Below the pieces are notes generated by a model. The model was not told where the DNA came from and searched no databases. It saw nothing but the letters and a program-made list of their open reading frames with translations. Positions 35,158 to 44,904 of a stretch of 64,000 nt of DNA are shown one piece after another. The DNA is taken from contig NZ_WOSY01000002.1 of the NCBI RefSeq assembly GCF_011516755.1, forward strand, positions 124,001 through 188,000, read 5' to 3'. Source of the stretch: Acetobacter conturbans. GTDB taxonomy: Bacteria > Pseudomonadota > Alphaproteobacteria > Acetobacterales > Acetobacteraceae. The number at the start of each line of letters is the position of its first letter. The first letter of the stretch is position 1. The position numbers and the translations under genes were made by a program.

Positions 35158-36177
35158 GTGAAGAGCCTAAACCATGCCGGAATACGGGCAGGATTCCTTT
35201 CATCACTTGTCCTGATGCTCTTTCTGGTTTCCGCCAATGGCACGATCTGGCTCGCCACGATCTTTTCCGGCGCATCCGTCCCCGGCCTCATGGGATCAGC
35301 TCTTCTGGCATGGACCTTTGGGCTGCGGCATGCTCTGGACGCCGACCATATTGCCGCGATCGATGTTGTCACACGCCGGCTCATGGCGCGCGAACAGCGA
35401 CCCATTCTTGTCGGTCTGTTCTTTTCACTGGGACATTCAAGCGTGGTGATCCTCGCCACTCTTGCGCTCATTCTCCTGCCTTTTCATTCATGGCTCGAAC
35501 AGTGGCATGCAGTAGGAGGAGCGATCGGGGCGAGTGTTTCCATCGCATTTCTTCTTGTCATGGCCACGGCAAATACGCTGACAGCCTGCACCCAATGGCG
35601 GCAGATGAAAGCGGGAAAGGAAATCATTTCCGGCCCCACCGGCCTTCTGAGCCGATTGTTTTCTTCGGTGACAGCACTGATTCGCGCTGATCACCAGATG
35701 TTCGCACTCGGCTTTCTTTTCGGGATGGGATTCGACACCGCCACGGAAATCGGCCTCCTGAGTCTCACCACTTCAGAGATCGGACATGGGCTGACACCGA
35801 TGCAAATCATGCTCCTGCCGCTTCTGTTTACAGCAGGCATGGCGCTGATGGACAGCCTCGACACTGTTCTCATGGTGAGAGCATGGAGCTGGAGCGCGGG
35901 TTCAACCCGGCGGCGGGCACGCTATACCTTTGCCGTAACGGCCCTGTCAGCCACGGCAGCCGGGACCGTGGCACTCATTGAACTGGCACAGACGGCCTCG
36001 GATCATGGCCGCTTGCCCGACTGCCTCAGAAATGCTGTCGACGCTGCGGGCGACTATTTCCCGCTGATTGGCAGCGGTATTGTTTGCGGCTTTCTGGCCC
36101 TATGGGGAGCTGCAGCTTTTCGGGCGGCACGCTCGCCGTGCCACGCAAAAGATTCCCTCACTGACCAGATTCATTGA
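35158..36177 (+). CDS. Nickel/cobalt transporter, NiCoT family
   Basis: High-affinity Ni/Co permease of 339 residues with eight expected membrane helices. The signature helix reads RHALDADHIAAIDVVTR (the HX4DH metal motif), followed by LFFSLGHSSVVI and LGFLFGMGFDTATEIGLL. GTG 35158 follows AAGGAGCG about 13 bases upstream. There is no urease or hydrogenase gene nearby to show which metal is used; cobalt for cobalamin is possible. Confidence 0.92.
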   Translation: MKSLNHAGIRAGFLSSLVLMLFLVSANGTIWLATIFSGASVPGLMGSALLAWTFGLRHALDADHIAAIDVVTRRLMAREQRPILVGLFFSLGHSSVVILATLALILLPFHSWLEQWHAVGGAIGASVSIAFLLVMATANTLTACTQWRQMKAGKEIISGPTGLLSRLFSSVTALIRADHQMFALGFLFGMGFDTATEIGLLSLTTSEIGHGLTPMQIMLLPLLFTAGMALMDSLDTVLMVRAWSWSAGSTRRRARYTFAVTALSATAAGTVALIELAQTASDHGRLPDCLRNAVDAAGDYFPLIGSGIVCGFLALWGAAAFRAARSPCHAKDSLTDQIH

Positions 36178-36188
36178 TTTTCATCCGA

Positions 36189-39100
36189 TTACTCGGCAGC
36201 CTCAAGGCAACCGGCAGATGATGACGGAAGCATAAGCCTGTCATCGCTCCGAAAGCGCTGATAGGTGCGGATGTAAGTATCGGCCACATTGGCAATGTCA
36301 TAGCGTGCTCCGCATGTCCGCGCAGTCCGGGCGAAGGCGGCCCGCTTCCCCTCATCCATCATTTCCCTCACGGCTGTGACGATGGCTGCTTCAAATGTTG
36401 CATCCTCCGCCTCGAGCGGCAGAAACAGGCCGGCGAGATCCCCTGCTTCACCGGTCATCATAGGCCGGACGAAGCCGACATCGGTGGCGATAGCAGGCGT
36501 TCCGACCTGTAGCGCCTGAATGAGTGTGAGCGGAAAGGATTCACCGGGAAAACGTGTTGGCAGCAGCATGCAGTCAGCCAGACGATAAAGGCCGCTGATG
36601 CACTCCTGATAGCCGAGGAAATGGATATTCGATGTTGTTCCGTACCGTGCCTGCAACCCTTCGAGCGCATCGCCTGAACCACACAGAAGAAGGTGCATCT
36701 TTCGGGGCGCACCCGTCTCCTCGTTCAGGGTGAGAACGGCTTCACAAGCCTGTTTCCAGCCTTTTTCGGGAATGCAGCGACTGGCGACGGCCAGAACGAA
36801 ATCCTGCGGCCCGATGCCGAGGGCTTTGCGGTCCATAGGAAAAGGACGTTTATCCACGGCCATGCCGTTGCCTATGAACGCTACGTCACCACAGGGCAGT
36901 TCGTCTTTACGCCCCCGAAGATGGAACAGATTTTTCTCCGCCAGATAAACCCAGAGCGCCACGCCACGCCTGAGGCGCTCCACGACATCCGGGGGGAAGC
37001 GGACACACTCGTAAGAACCATGCAGCGTCACGATGTACGGAAGTAAAGGCAGTGTCTCATCGTCTGGGAAAAACAGTGTTTCACAGAAGCAGAAATGTGA
37101 ATGGATCACATCGGCATGCAGATCCATGACATACCGCCAGACACCGATCTCCCGTGCCACATCTGCTGAATAAACGGGCACCGAGCTATCCAGCAAAGCC
37201 CGGATCTGCGGATCTTCACGATGATGGTCGTATACAAGAAACGACACCATGGCGCCCTTCCGGACGAGGCTGTTGGCAAGCTCGATCGGGAAGATTTCCC
37301 CACCCCCCAGTTCGAAGCCGAGCACTGCGAACAGAATGTGCTGCTGCTCATGCGGGGTAGCCAGAACCTGCTCAATGTCAAACACCGCCTCGAACGATCC
37401 AAGAACCTCTTCTGCCCGCACATGCCGGAACGTGTCATTCAGGGCGCTGGCAAAACGTCTTACATGCTCTTCATCCACACCCCATTTACGGCGCAGATGC
37501 TCGATCATCCGCTGATGTTCCTGATAAAACCCGACTGTCCGGAAACTGTTGACGGAGGTATTTTTGTCGTGTTGCCGGAAGTACGACACTGCCCGCGGTG
37601 AATAGGCAATCTGGCCGCCTGCAACCCACTCTGCGTACAGATACCAGTCTCCCAGAACACGGAACGTCTGCGCCTGCTCCCAGACCTCGTCGCGCACGAA
37701 ATGACGACGGATCAGGCAGCCGCTGACATTGGCGATGACATTGGAGACGGCAAAAGCATTCTGGAACCACCAGCCTGCGGGCTTTACAAAAGCCTCACCC
37801 CATATTCCGGCCTGCGCTCTTTCACGATAACCATCGAGACCGTCCAGCATCCGGCCATCGACGTCGCAAAACTGTATCCGCCCAAAGGCGATCTCGACAC
37901 TGGGATCAACAAAAGCATGGATCAGTTCCTCAACGAACCGTTCCTCAGCGAAATCATCGCTCTCACAGATCCAGACGATCTCGCCTTTGGCTTCATCGAC
38001 ACCTTTTCGCCACTGCCGGAACACGTTCCCGGAATTTGACGCATTAGGAATAATCCTGATTTTTTCAGGATATTTCTCAGCATATCGTTTCGCGACATCA
38101 AGACTGTCATCTTCTGATGCATCATCAAGAAAGAGGATTTCAATATTGCGATATGTCTGATTCAGAATAGATTCAAAGCGATCCTCAAGAAAGCGGGCAT
38201 GATTGAAATTTGTGATGATCGCGCTGACGAGCGGTCTACGCGCTGTACGCAGTAATCTGCTTGCATATGGCAGTGTAAGACGTCGCTCACGCCGTCCGTG
38301 CAGAGCCCAATGGCAGAAAGGGTTCATCCCGCATTCCAGAACATCCTGATGCCGGGAAAGATAATAGTTCGTGTCAAAATCAGGACAAGGGTTCAGTCCC
38401 GCCTTGCACCCTTCAAGCAAGTAATGCTCAGCAGCGGACCGGGCATCGAAACCTGCACCTGCTTCCCCGACCTGCTCGACATAATAAGGGACATTGAAGA
38501 GCGGTGCGATATCGGAAATAAACTGCCGCGTCTCCTCATCCAGAACGACAGAAGGAACAGATGGTGGCGCCTGACCTTCGCTACGAGTTTCTCCCTCCGG
38601 GTTGGGTGTATTCGACGACCCAGATGCGTCTCCCGTGCCGACCTTGCGATGTCGGATGCGGCGCGCGGCTCCCTTCACGGCGGGCAGTTTGTCGATCACG
38701 TTGCGCATGGGTTTCGTCATGCGCCATGCCGTGCTGTTTTCGATCAGCGTATAACGATTTTCAAAATCCCTGAGGTTCTCGACGCGGTGTGACAATTCCG
38801 CATTCTGACCGCTCAGAACGCTGATCCTCTGCTCCCGCTCGCCGCAAAGATTCATCATATTGGCCACGTCCTGATGCAGACGGGACACATCCTTCAGCAG
38901 CGCGGTATTTTTTTCGCGCTCCTCGAAAAGCTGGCGCGACAGTTCGATGACCCGGACTTTTTCACGATCCAGCTCTCCTTCGAGGGTCGTGACATGTCCG
39001 CGCAGAATGTCGTTTTTGCCCGCAAGTGCCGCTTTTTCAGCAAGTTCCGCCTCAAGGCTTGAAACGGCACTCTGATGCCGCTCCTCCTGCTTCTGAAACG

Positions 39101-39866
39101 CATCGTCCTTTTCCAGCATCTGATGCCCGATATCGCGAAATGCATCGCTGGAGGTGACATGATCGATGCACACCCCGCGCACGACTTCGGGCAAGGCTTC
39201 CTGAGAGGCTACGGCGAGGAGATACATCGCCTGAGGCACATCTTCGAACCGCGCCACGCCGCCTTCCGCAAGAGAAAAGCTGACGTCCCGGCTGGGATTG
39301 CCGGCAAAGTCGATGACAGACCCGAACAGGTTTCTCTGTCCACCAAACACGACATTCCTGAACCGGCTTTTCATGAGCGCTTCAAACTCATGGCTGAAAA
39401 GTTCCTTGACGTGGAACTCGTTGCTGTAGCCGGTGGCAACCGAATACTGATATTTATCCGGACTTGAAATGATCACGATGCCCGCAGGTTTCAGCACCCG
39501 GATAAACTCACTCAGCATCTTTTCATGATCGGCAACATGCTCGATCGTCTCAAAGCTGACGATGGCATCGACACTCTTGTCCGGCAGGGGCAGCGCGCAG
39601 ATATCGCCCGCCAGAAATCTGACCCGGTCGTTGCCGTATTTTTCCTGCGCGTGCTCGACAGCGGCTGGCGAGACATCCACACCGGTTACGTTCTCGGCTT
39701 TCGCGCTGAGGAGAGCGGAGCCGTATCCTTCACCGCAGGCGACATCCAGAACCGTGCTGCCTTCCGGAACAAGTTCTCGCGCGAACAGATAGCGGTGCAT
39801 GTGCTCGATCGCGGTTTCACCCTGCATGTCGGGCATGAACCGTTCACCGGTGGCTTCCAAGATCAT
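36189..39866 (-). CDS. Methyltransferase-GT2-GT4 multidomain glycan enzyme
   Basis: Very large fusion of about 1225 residues. Domain order: a class I SAM methyltransferase (VLDVACGEGYGS at 39-50, SFETIEHVADHEKM); a coiled coil at about 250-370 (EEREKNTALLKDVSRLHQDV); a linker; a GT2 domain near 530-760 (PLVSAIITNFNHARFLEDRF, EILFLDDASEDDS); and a GT4 domain near 830-1200 (FELGGGEIFPIELANSLVRKG, LAVASRCIPEKGWKQACEAV, PGESFPLTLIQALQVGTPAIA). Such fusions build or cap surface glycans. ATG 39866 is preferred because GAGGAAA lies just upstream and the protein then begins MILEATGERFMP; GTG 39899 is the longest start. It is convergent with the nickel transporter. Confidence 0.85.
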   Translation of the reverse strand: MILEATGERFMPDMQGETAIEHMHRYLFARELVPEGSTVLDVACGEGYGSALLSAKAENVTGVDVSPAAVEHAQEKYGNDRVRFLAGDICALPLPDKSVDAIVSFETIEHVADHEKMLSEFIRVLKPAGIVIISSPDKYQYSVATGYSNEFHVKELFSHEFEALMKSRFRNVVFGGQRNLFGSVIDFAGNPSRDVSFSLAEGGVARFEDVPQAMYLLAVASQEALPEVVRGVCIDHVTSSDAFRDIGHQMLEKDDAFQKQEERHQSAVSSLEAELAEKAALAGKNDILRGHVTTLEGELDREKVRVIELSRQLFEEREKNTALLKDVSRLHQDVANMMNLCGEREQRISVLSGQNAELSHRVENLRDFENRYTLIENSTAWRMTKPMRNVIDKLPAVKGAARRIRHRKVGTGDASGSSNTPNPEGETRSEGQAPPSVPSVVLDEETRQFISDIAPLFNVPYYVEQVGEAGAGFDARSAAEHYLLEGCKAGLNPCPDFDTNYYLSRHQDVLECGMNPFCHWALHGRRERRLTLPYASRLLRTARRPLVSAIITNFNHARFLEDRFESILNQTYRNIEILFLDDASEDDSLDVAKRYAEKYPEKIRIIPNASNSGNVFRQWRKGVDEAKGEIVWICESDDFAEERFVEELIHAFVDPSVEIAFGRIQFCDVDGRMLDGLDGYRERAQAGIWGEAFVKPAGWWFQNAFAVSNVIANVSGCLIRRHFVRDEVWEQAQTFRVLGDWYLYAEWVAGGQIAYSPRAVSYFRQHDKNTSVNSFRTVGFYQEHQRMIEHLRRKWGVDEEHVRRFASALNDTFRHVRAEEVLGSFEAVFDIEQVLATPHEQQHILFAVLGFELGGGEIFPIELANSLVRKGAMVSFLVYDHHREDPQIRALLDSSVPVYSADVAREIGVWRYVMDLHADVIHSHFCFCETLFFPDDETLPLLPYIVTLHGSYECVRFPPDVVERLRRGVALWVYLAEKNLFHLRGRKDELPCGDVAFIGNGMAVDKRPFPMDRKALGIGPQDFVLAVASRCIPEKGWKQACEAVLTLNEETGAPRKMHLLLCGSGDALEGLQARYGTTSNIHFLGYQECISGLYRLADCMLLPTRFPGESFPLTLIQALQVGTPAIATDVGFVRPMMTGEAGDLAGLFLPLEAEDATFEAAIVTAVREMMDEGKRAAFARTARTCGARYDIANVADTYIRTYQRFRSDDRLMLPSSSAGCLEAAE

Positions 39867-40220
39867 TGGCATTTCCTCAGCACTGCTTCCGCCTGCCACA
39901 AAACCCGTGAGCGGTTGGAAATTTCCTAAGAGAGTGACGAAAGAGCGTCAAGAAGGCCAGACATCTGCCGATTTTATCTGATATCAAAAAAAGATCTTCC
40001 AGAAAAATAATGGTCTTTTTATTTAATTTTTATTCACACCCGTCCTTGCGACATACAGCACGCAGAAATTTACCCCACCGGATCTCGGCCCCTCCTCAAG
40101 TTTTCCTGTAACAATGACCTCACGGTCGGGATGGCAGTCGGAGTGGAACTGGAATATGGTGCAGTCCTGACGCGATCCCTTCCCTGCGATCACCAAAACA
40201 GGACACGGCATCTTTCCCTG
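39867..40220. promoter_or_regulatory. Divergent promoter region between the glycan enzyme and gltX
   Basis: 354 bases between divergent genes. AAAAAGATC (39988-39996) and GGTCTTTTT (40012-40020) form a 9-bp stem with one G-U pair, followed by an AT-rich tract (40015-40035), a candidate promoter or RNA element. The frame that extends gltX upstream to 40131 has no family similarity and is rejected as coding. Confidence 0.4.
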
Positions 40221-41549
40221 ATGAAACTTCGTTTTGCTCCCAGTCCCACCGGCATGCTCCATGTGGGCAATGCCCGGCAAGCCATCGCCAATGCCCTGTT
40301 TGCTCGCAAGCATAACGCGACTTTTCAGTTGCGGATTGACGATACCGATGTCGGTCGTTCACAGGAAGTCTATGCCACCGGCATCAGGACAGACCTCGAA
40401 TGGCTGGGCATTTCATGGAACGAGACATTCCGGCAGAGCGAATGCCTTGAGCGCTATGAGTGCGCTATTGAAGCCCTGAAAGCCAGTGGTCGCCTCTACC
40501 CCTGCTTTGAAAGCGAGCAGGAACTCACGGCCAAGCGGGAAATGCGGATCAGGCAGCACAAGCCGCCTCTCTATGACCGCGCCATGCTGAAAATGACGGC
40601 GGCGCAGCGCGCTCAGGCGGAAGCGAACGGCAAGGTGCCCTACTGGCGCTTCAAACTGACCAGTGGCAGCAAGGCCTGGAGCGATCTCGTGATGGGGAAC
40701 TGCTCCGTCAAGCTGACCGCCGTGTCCGACCCTGTCCTCGTCCGCGCTGATGGCACCGTGCTCTATACGCTGGCCTCCATCGTGGATGATCTGGAGACAG
40801 GCGTCACGCATATCATCCGTGGCGAAGATCACATCACCAACACGGGTGTGCAGCTCGATATTGCCGAGGCGCTAGGCGCCAAGCCGACCCGCTTCACCTT
40901 CGCTCATCTGCCGCTTCTGCTGGATGAAGGTGGTGGAAAGCTGTCCAAGCGCTTCGATTCCATGTCGATCAGAACGCTGCACCGTGATGGCATCGAAGCC
41001 AGAGCGATGACGACCTATCTGGCCAGTCTGGGCAGCTCCAAATCGCCTGAGCCGATGGGTTTCGACGCGCTTGCCCAGGATTACGACCTGTCCTGCATCT
41101 CGAAATCAGCCGCGCGGTTCGACATGCGCCAGCTTCTGGCGCTCAATCGTCGTATCCTCGTCAGTTCGGAATTTCAGGATGTGCGTGAACGCCTGCCTGA
41201 AGGCGCGACGGAGCAGTTCTGGCTGGTCATTCGGGGCAATATCGAACTTCTGACCGAATGCCATCACTGGTGGCATGTGGTGCATGACGGCATCACTCCT
41301 GCAGAACAGCCGGAAGAGCAGGCGTATCTCGCGGAAGCCGCGCAGCTTCTGCCCGAGGAACCATGGTCTGAGGAAACATGGGCCAACTGGACGAAGGCCC
41401 TCAGTGAGGCAACGGGCAGGAAGGGCAAAGCGCTTTTCAGACCGCTGCGTCTCGCGCTGACCGGCGAGGAGCACGGGCCGGAGCTAAAGGATCTTCTGCC
41501 GCTGATCGGGCGGGAAAAAGCACTTCAGCGCCTGACAACGGGTTCGTAA
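40221..41549 (+). CDS. gltX: Glutamate-tRNA ligase
   Basis: Charges tRNA with glutamate, in the cytoplasm. The 442-residue protein starts right at the catalytic domain: RFAPSPTGMLHVGNARQAI (HIGH-type motif HVGN), then RIDDTDVGRSQ, HIIRGEDHITNTG and the KMSKS-type motif GGKLSKRF. The ATG at 40221 is chosen because homologues start a few residues before FAPSPTG. Alphaproteobacteria often have two gltX genes, one of which charges tRNA-Gln for later amidation; I cannot tell which this is. Confidence 0.95.
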   Translation: MKLRFAPSPTGMLHVGNARQAIANALFARKHNATFQLRIDDTDVGRSQEVYATGIRTDLEWLGISWNETFRQSECLERYECAIEALKASGRLYPCFESEQELTAKREMRIRQHKPPLYDRAMLKMTAAQRAQAEANGKVPYWRFKLTSGSKAWSDLVMGNCSVKLTAVSDPVLVRADGTVLYTLASIVDDLETGVTHIIRGEDHITNTGVQLDIAEALGAKPTRFTFAHLPLLLDEGGGKLSKRFDSMSIRTLHRDGIEARAMTTYLASLGSSKSPEPMGFDALAQDYDLSCISKSAARFDMRQLLALNRRILVSSEFQDVRERLPEGATEQFWLVIRGNIELLTECHHWWHVVHDGITPAEQPEEQAYLAEAAQLLPEEPWSEETWANWTKALSEATGRKGKALFRPLRLALTGEEHGPELKDLLPLIGREKALQRLTTGS

Positions 41550-41669
41550 TAAACCCACTCTAAAGAACAGCTTCCCTCCCCCATTCAGCGGGGGATGGGC
41601 AGCTTTCTCCGTGCGGGGTATCCTTTCCGGCTCCGCCTTTTCCGGATTGCAGGAAGAACAACCCCGCCC

Positions 41670-42806
41670 ATGTCCACGCCGATCCCGCTCCCATCGACCA
41701 ATCTGAGCGCCTTTTCGGACGAAATTTCCCGGTCAAAGGTGGCTTATACGTCCTCCGTCCGGTGTCCCATGCCGGTTCCACTGTTCGACGGGCAACAGAC
41801 GGACGCCTTTGCACGCGGGCTGGAACTTTATAACGTCGTTTTTTCAACGGACCGGCGCTCAATCTGGCTCCCCGCCATGACGCTATCGATGTTCACGATA
41901 GAGAACGCGACCGTCCTGATGGGAACGGCTGTGGGCGGCATGGTTCTGGACAGCCAGAACCGGCGGATCGTGGAACCGTCCTGCTTCTGCACCTATGACC
42001 TTGCGAGAATGGAAGCCAGTCTCTCCGGACTTGAGGTCGAAGAGGAGCTGGATGAGGCCTTTGTGGGTTTCGACGCCCCTTATGCCAATTACTATCACTG
42101 GCTGCTTTACGGACTTTCCCGCACCAAAATTGCCTGCGAGCGTTTGCCGCCCTCCGTCAAACTCATCATCCCTGACGTGCCGCGCCTTCTGGACCGGGAG
42201 CAGTTTGCCTATTCCCCGGAAACTTTCGAAGAAACGCTGCGTGGATATGATTTCGGAAACCGGCTGGTGCGGATGGGGCCCGGAGCAATCAGGATCAAGA
42301 AGCTGCATTTCATGTGGCATGAACCGACCATGCCCGAGCTGTACCTCACGATTTACGAGGCCTATCGCACGTTCGATGACATTGAAGCGCCTTTCCGTCC
42401 CGATCTTCCGCGCCGGTTTTATGTAACCCGGGAGAAGTCCGTTAACGCGCGCATTTCCCCCGACGAACAGCACGCCATCGATCAGTTGCTGGCCGCCACC
42501 GGCATCGAAAAAATCTTTCTGGAGCATCTGGATTTTCGCAGTCAGGTAGCGCTGTTCCGACAGGCGGAACTCATCGTGGCGCCGCACGGTGCGGGGCTCG
42601 CCAATCTGGTGTTTGCACGTCCCGGCACGAAAGTTCTGGAACTCAATCGCCTTCTCGATGGGCAGAACCATCTCCGGAACTGTTTTTATCTCATCGCCGC
42701 ACAGCGGAAACTGATCTACGGCAGCTTCGATCTGTCCCATGATGACCTGACAGCGGAACGCCTGATGCACGCGATCAGAAACCTCGAACAGAACTCGCGG
42801 ATATAG
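41670..42806 (+). CDS. Glycosyltransferase family 61 protein (first of pair)
   Basis: About 378 residues, of the DUF563/GT61 family. It has the acceptor-side stretch YANYYHWLLYGLSR, then RRFYVTREKSVNARI, and the family C-terminal motif QVALFRQAELIVAPHGAGLANLVFARPGTKVLEL. GT61 enzymes transfer xylose and other sugars in plants and animals; bacterial ones are mostly untested. The frame is open from ATG 41595, which lies against a GGGGG tract; ATG 41670 has AGGAAG 14 bases upstream. A C5/G5 hairpin near 41579-41597 may end the gltX transcript. Confidence 0.8.
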   Translation: MSTPIPLPSTNLSAFSDEISRSKVAYTSSVRCPMPVPLFDGQQTDAFARGLELYNVVFSTDRRSIWLPAMTLSMFTIENATVLMGTAVGGMVLDSQNRRIVEPSCFCTYDLARMEASLSGLEVEEELDEAFVGFDAPYANYYHWLLYGLSRTKIACERLPPSVKLIIPDVPRLLDREQFAYSPETFEETLRGYDFGNRLVRMGPGAIRIKKLHFMWHEPTMPELYLTIYEAYRTFDDIEAPFRPDLPRRFYVTREKSVNARISPDEQHAIDQLLAATGIEKIFLEHLDFRSQVALFRQAELIVAPHGAGLANLVFARPGTKVLELNRLLDGQNHLRNCFYLIAAQRKLIYGSFDLSHDDLTAERLMHAIRNLEQNSRI

Positions 42807-42811
42807 CGCCC

Positions 42812-43897
42812 ATGTCGGATGACCACTCTCTCAACATTGTGGATGCATGTCGGGACAAACTGCCCGGTTTTGGCTGGCGGATGCTTTCGCCGGAAGAACG
42901 CGGACCAAGAAAGCCGCCCCGCTTTCTTCTCGGTCCCATACCTGAGGATTTTGCGGATACTTTCTTCGGAGACGAAGTCACCCCCTCATGTGGATTGTCC
43001 ACGATTGAGGCTGTCCAGTTTTCCGGCGATCGCCTTCTTTACCGCGACGGCCGACACATCTTCATCTTTGAAAACGGCATAAACGATTTTACGGTCAACG
43101 AGGCACTGGGACAGGTCAATCCCGTGCGGGATGTCGTGATCGACGAAGAAGTCGTCCTGCTCTGTGGCCCCGGTTATTCGATGTACGGCCACTGGATCGT
43201 CGATCTCATGCCGCGGATAGGGCTGCTGATGGCTGCCGGGCTGGATATCCGGACACTGACATATCTGCTGCCGGAACAACTGCCGCGCTTTGCCTGGGAC
43301 TGGCTCGAGATTCTCGGCATCCCGCGCGCCAATGTGCGCACTTATCATGTGACAGAAGACCGCTGTCATATTCGCAAAGCCATAATCCCGAGCAATCTGC
43401 GCGGCTATATGCGGGCCAACAGCCTGATGCGAGATATCTGCTCGTCATTTACGCGGCAGGTGGTGGGAGATCGCCCCCCTACCCGCTCTCACATGCTCTA
43501 TATTTCACGTGAACACTGGGGCAATGCCACACGCCGCATGGTGAATGCCGATGAAATCGCGACCCGCATGGAGACTGCCGGGTGCAAAATCGTCTATCCG
43601 GAAAAGCTGTCCATTCGTGAGCAGGTCGAACTGTTTTACGATGCTCGCGCGCTGATCGGAGAATACGGCTCCGGGTTGCATAGTTCGGTCTTTGCGCCTG
43701 CGGATGTGCCTGTGGTCGCATTTCATGCCGCTGAAATTCATCCGGCCTTTTTGCAATCCGGTCTTTGCGACGCAAAAGGGCAGGATTGCGCTTATGTCTT
43801 CGGTGCCTTGACGGGCGAACACCCTCATGCGTTCCGGGTCAGCACGCGCGACATAGACAGACTGGAGCGGTTTTTACCCTACCTGCTGAAAGCCTGA
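42812..43897 (+). CDS. Glycosyltransferase family 61 protein (second of pair)
   Basis: A protein of 361 residues, related to the preceding one and starting five bases after it, so they form an operon. It has YSMYGHWIVDLMPRIGLLMAAG, SHMLYISREHWGNATRRMVN, and the GT61 motif EQVELFYDARALIGEYGSGLHSSVFAPADVPVVAF (read in parts). The usual HGAGL is here YGSGLH, so the nucleotide-binding loop differs. The donor and acceptor are unknown. A decayed Hint protein gene lies convergent, 39 bases on. Confidence 0.78.
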   Translation: MSDDHSLNIVDACRDKLPGFGWRMLSPEERGPRKPPRFLLGPIPEDFADTFFGDEVTPSCGLSTIEAVQFSGDRLLYRDGRHIFIFENGINDFTVNEALGQVNPVRDVVIDEEVVLLCGPGYSMYGHWIVDLMPRIGLLMAAGLDIRTLTYLLPEQLPRFAWDWLEILGIPRANVRTYHVTEDRCHIRKAIIPSNLRGYMRANSLMRDICSSFTRQVVGDRPPTRSHMLYISREHWGNATRRMVNADEIATRMETAGCKIVYPEKLSIREQVELFYDARALIGEYGSGLHSSVFAPADVPVVAFHAAEIHPAFLQSGLCDAKGQDCAYVFGALTGEHPHAFRVSTRDIDRLERFLPYLLKA

Positions 43898-43936
43898 TCC
43901 GTTGCGTAAGACAGAGCCGTGTGAAAATATGCCTGT

Positions 43937-44639
43937 TCACACAAGAAGAAAGTCCGCTTCATCGACATGGTGGAGCGGGAAGCCCTGCTGCTCGGCTCTC
44001 CGCGCGTAGCGTTGCTGCAACGCGGCGATCATTTCCCCTGCCTCAATCCATGGTGCTGCCTGTGAACACGCCGGATCGTCGGGAAACATTGTAATGCGGG
44101 GATCATAGTTATCGAACCCACGTCGGGATGCGTCATTATTCAAGAGGGATTCTGTCGGCGTACCTTCGGCAAGAATGATGCCGTGCGGTCCGATATCCAG
44201 ATGATGATACTCAACCGACAAGGAAGGAGGTTCGATAAAGATCGAGCGCCCGTTGGCCAGAGCGGAAACGGGGATCAGCGTCCCTTCGAGATAAAGAGCA
44301 TGCATCTGGGATATACGGAGATTTCGTTGCGGGACCCCACAAGCAAACGCGTCCGCCCGGACCGTAATCGGACAGACCATCGCGTTCAGAACCATCTGTT
44401 TGTGTGTATAGCGTCGGGTTCCCCGCCAGCGTAACGGAACGAATTGCCCACCCAGCGTGCGGATCGACGTGCCTTCCTCTCACAAGAACAGTCGAGGAAA
44501 TGACCGGGCCTGCATCTGTTAGCGCCCCATCATTATCAACCGTCCCATTGGAGACCACACCTCCCTCGAGAACAGTCAGGAGGTCAGTCGCGGTCGCAGT
44601 CGTATTGGAAACGGAACTTCCGGAACTGACAGTCGTCAT
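43937..44639 (-). pseudogene. Decayed AIDA/Hint surface protein gene
   Basis: The minus strand opens with ATG 44639 and a Ser/Thr-rich start (MTTVSSGSSVSNTTATATDL, then LEGGVVSNGTVDNDGAL) like an AIDA-repeat protein. Near 44475-44485 the frame shifts by one base: the Hint-like sequence GTSIRT, FVPLRWRGTRRY, VCPITVRADAF, ISQMHALYLEGTLIPVSALANG and ILAEGTPTESLLNND continues in the other frame to a stop at 43937. Compared with the intact gene at 11241, the repeat region is nearly gone, the block holding the catalytic Cys and the VExLxxGD segment is missing, and a TGA sits just before the join in the second frame. Sequencing error could explain the shift but not the deletions. Confidence 0.75.
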
Positions 44640-44847
44640 GGTCTATCGGCCTTTCTGCATTGGCCGACAGAATTTACTTTATTCCACGCTAATATTGCCC
44701 ATCTTCATGCAGATGGATTATCGGCCCTAAAATATATCACTTAATACTTGATTAAAATTGAAATAATTTACTTCTCGTTATGTCTTTATAAAAACAACTA
44801 CATTAAAAATTCCAAAAATCTTCCAGCCCTACAAAATCAATAAGCCC

Positions 44848-44896
44848 TTTGAAATACTCAGGATGCCAGAGACTGATCAGCCACGAGTATTTCAAA
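44848..44896 (-). terminator. 12-bp inverted repeat after the repeat-protein gene
   Basis: TTTGAAATACTC (44848-44859) is the exact reverse complement of GAGTATTTCAAA (44885-44896), with a 25-base loop containing CTGATCAG. It begins 9 bases beyond the stop of the DUF4214-like gene on the minus strand and is a probable transcript end, though without a long T run. AT-rich sequence without genes fills 44640-44847. Confidence 0.5.
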
Positions 44897-44904
44897 CGCG
44901 GATT

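Noticed and set aside
39988-40020. Intrinsic terminator for a plus-strand transcript
   Set aside because: No plus-strand gene lies upstream to be terminated; kept only as an element in the divergent promoter region.
40131-40220. N-terminal extension of gltX
   Set aside because: The 30 extra residues have no match to the enzyme, whose catalytic domain starts at the Met at 40221.
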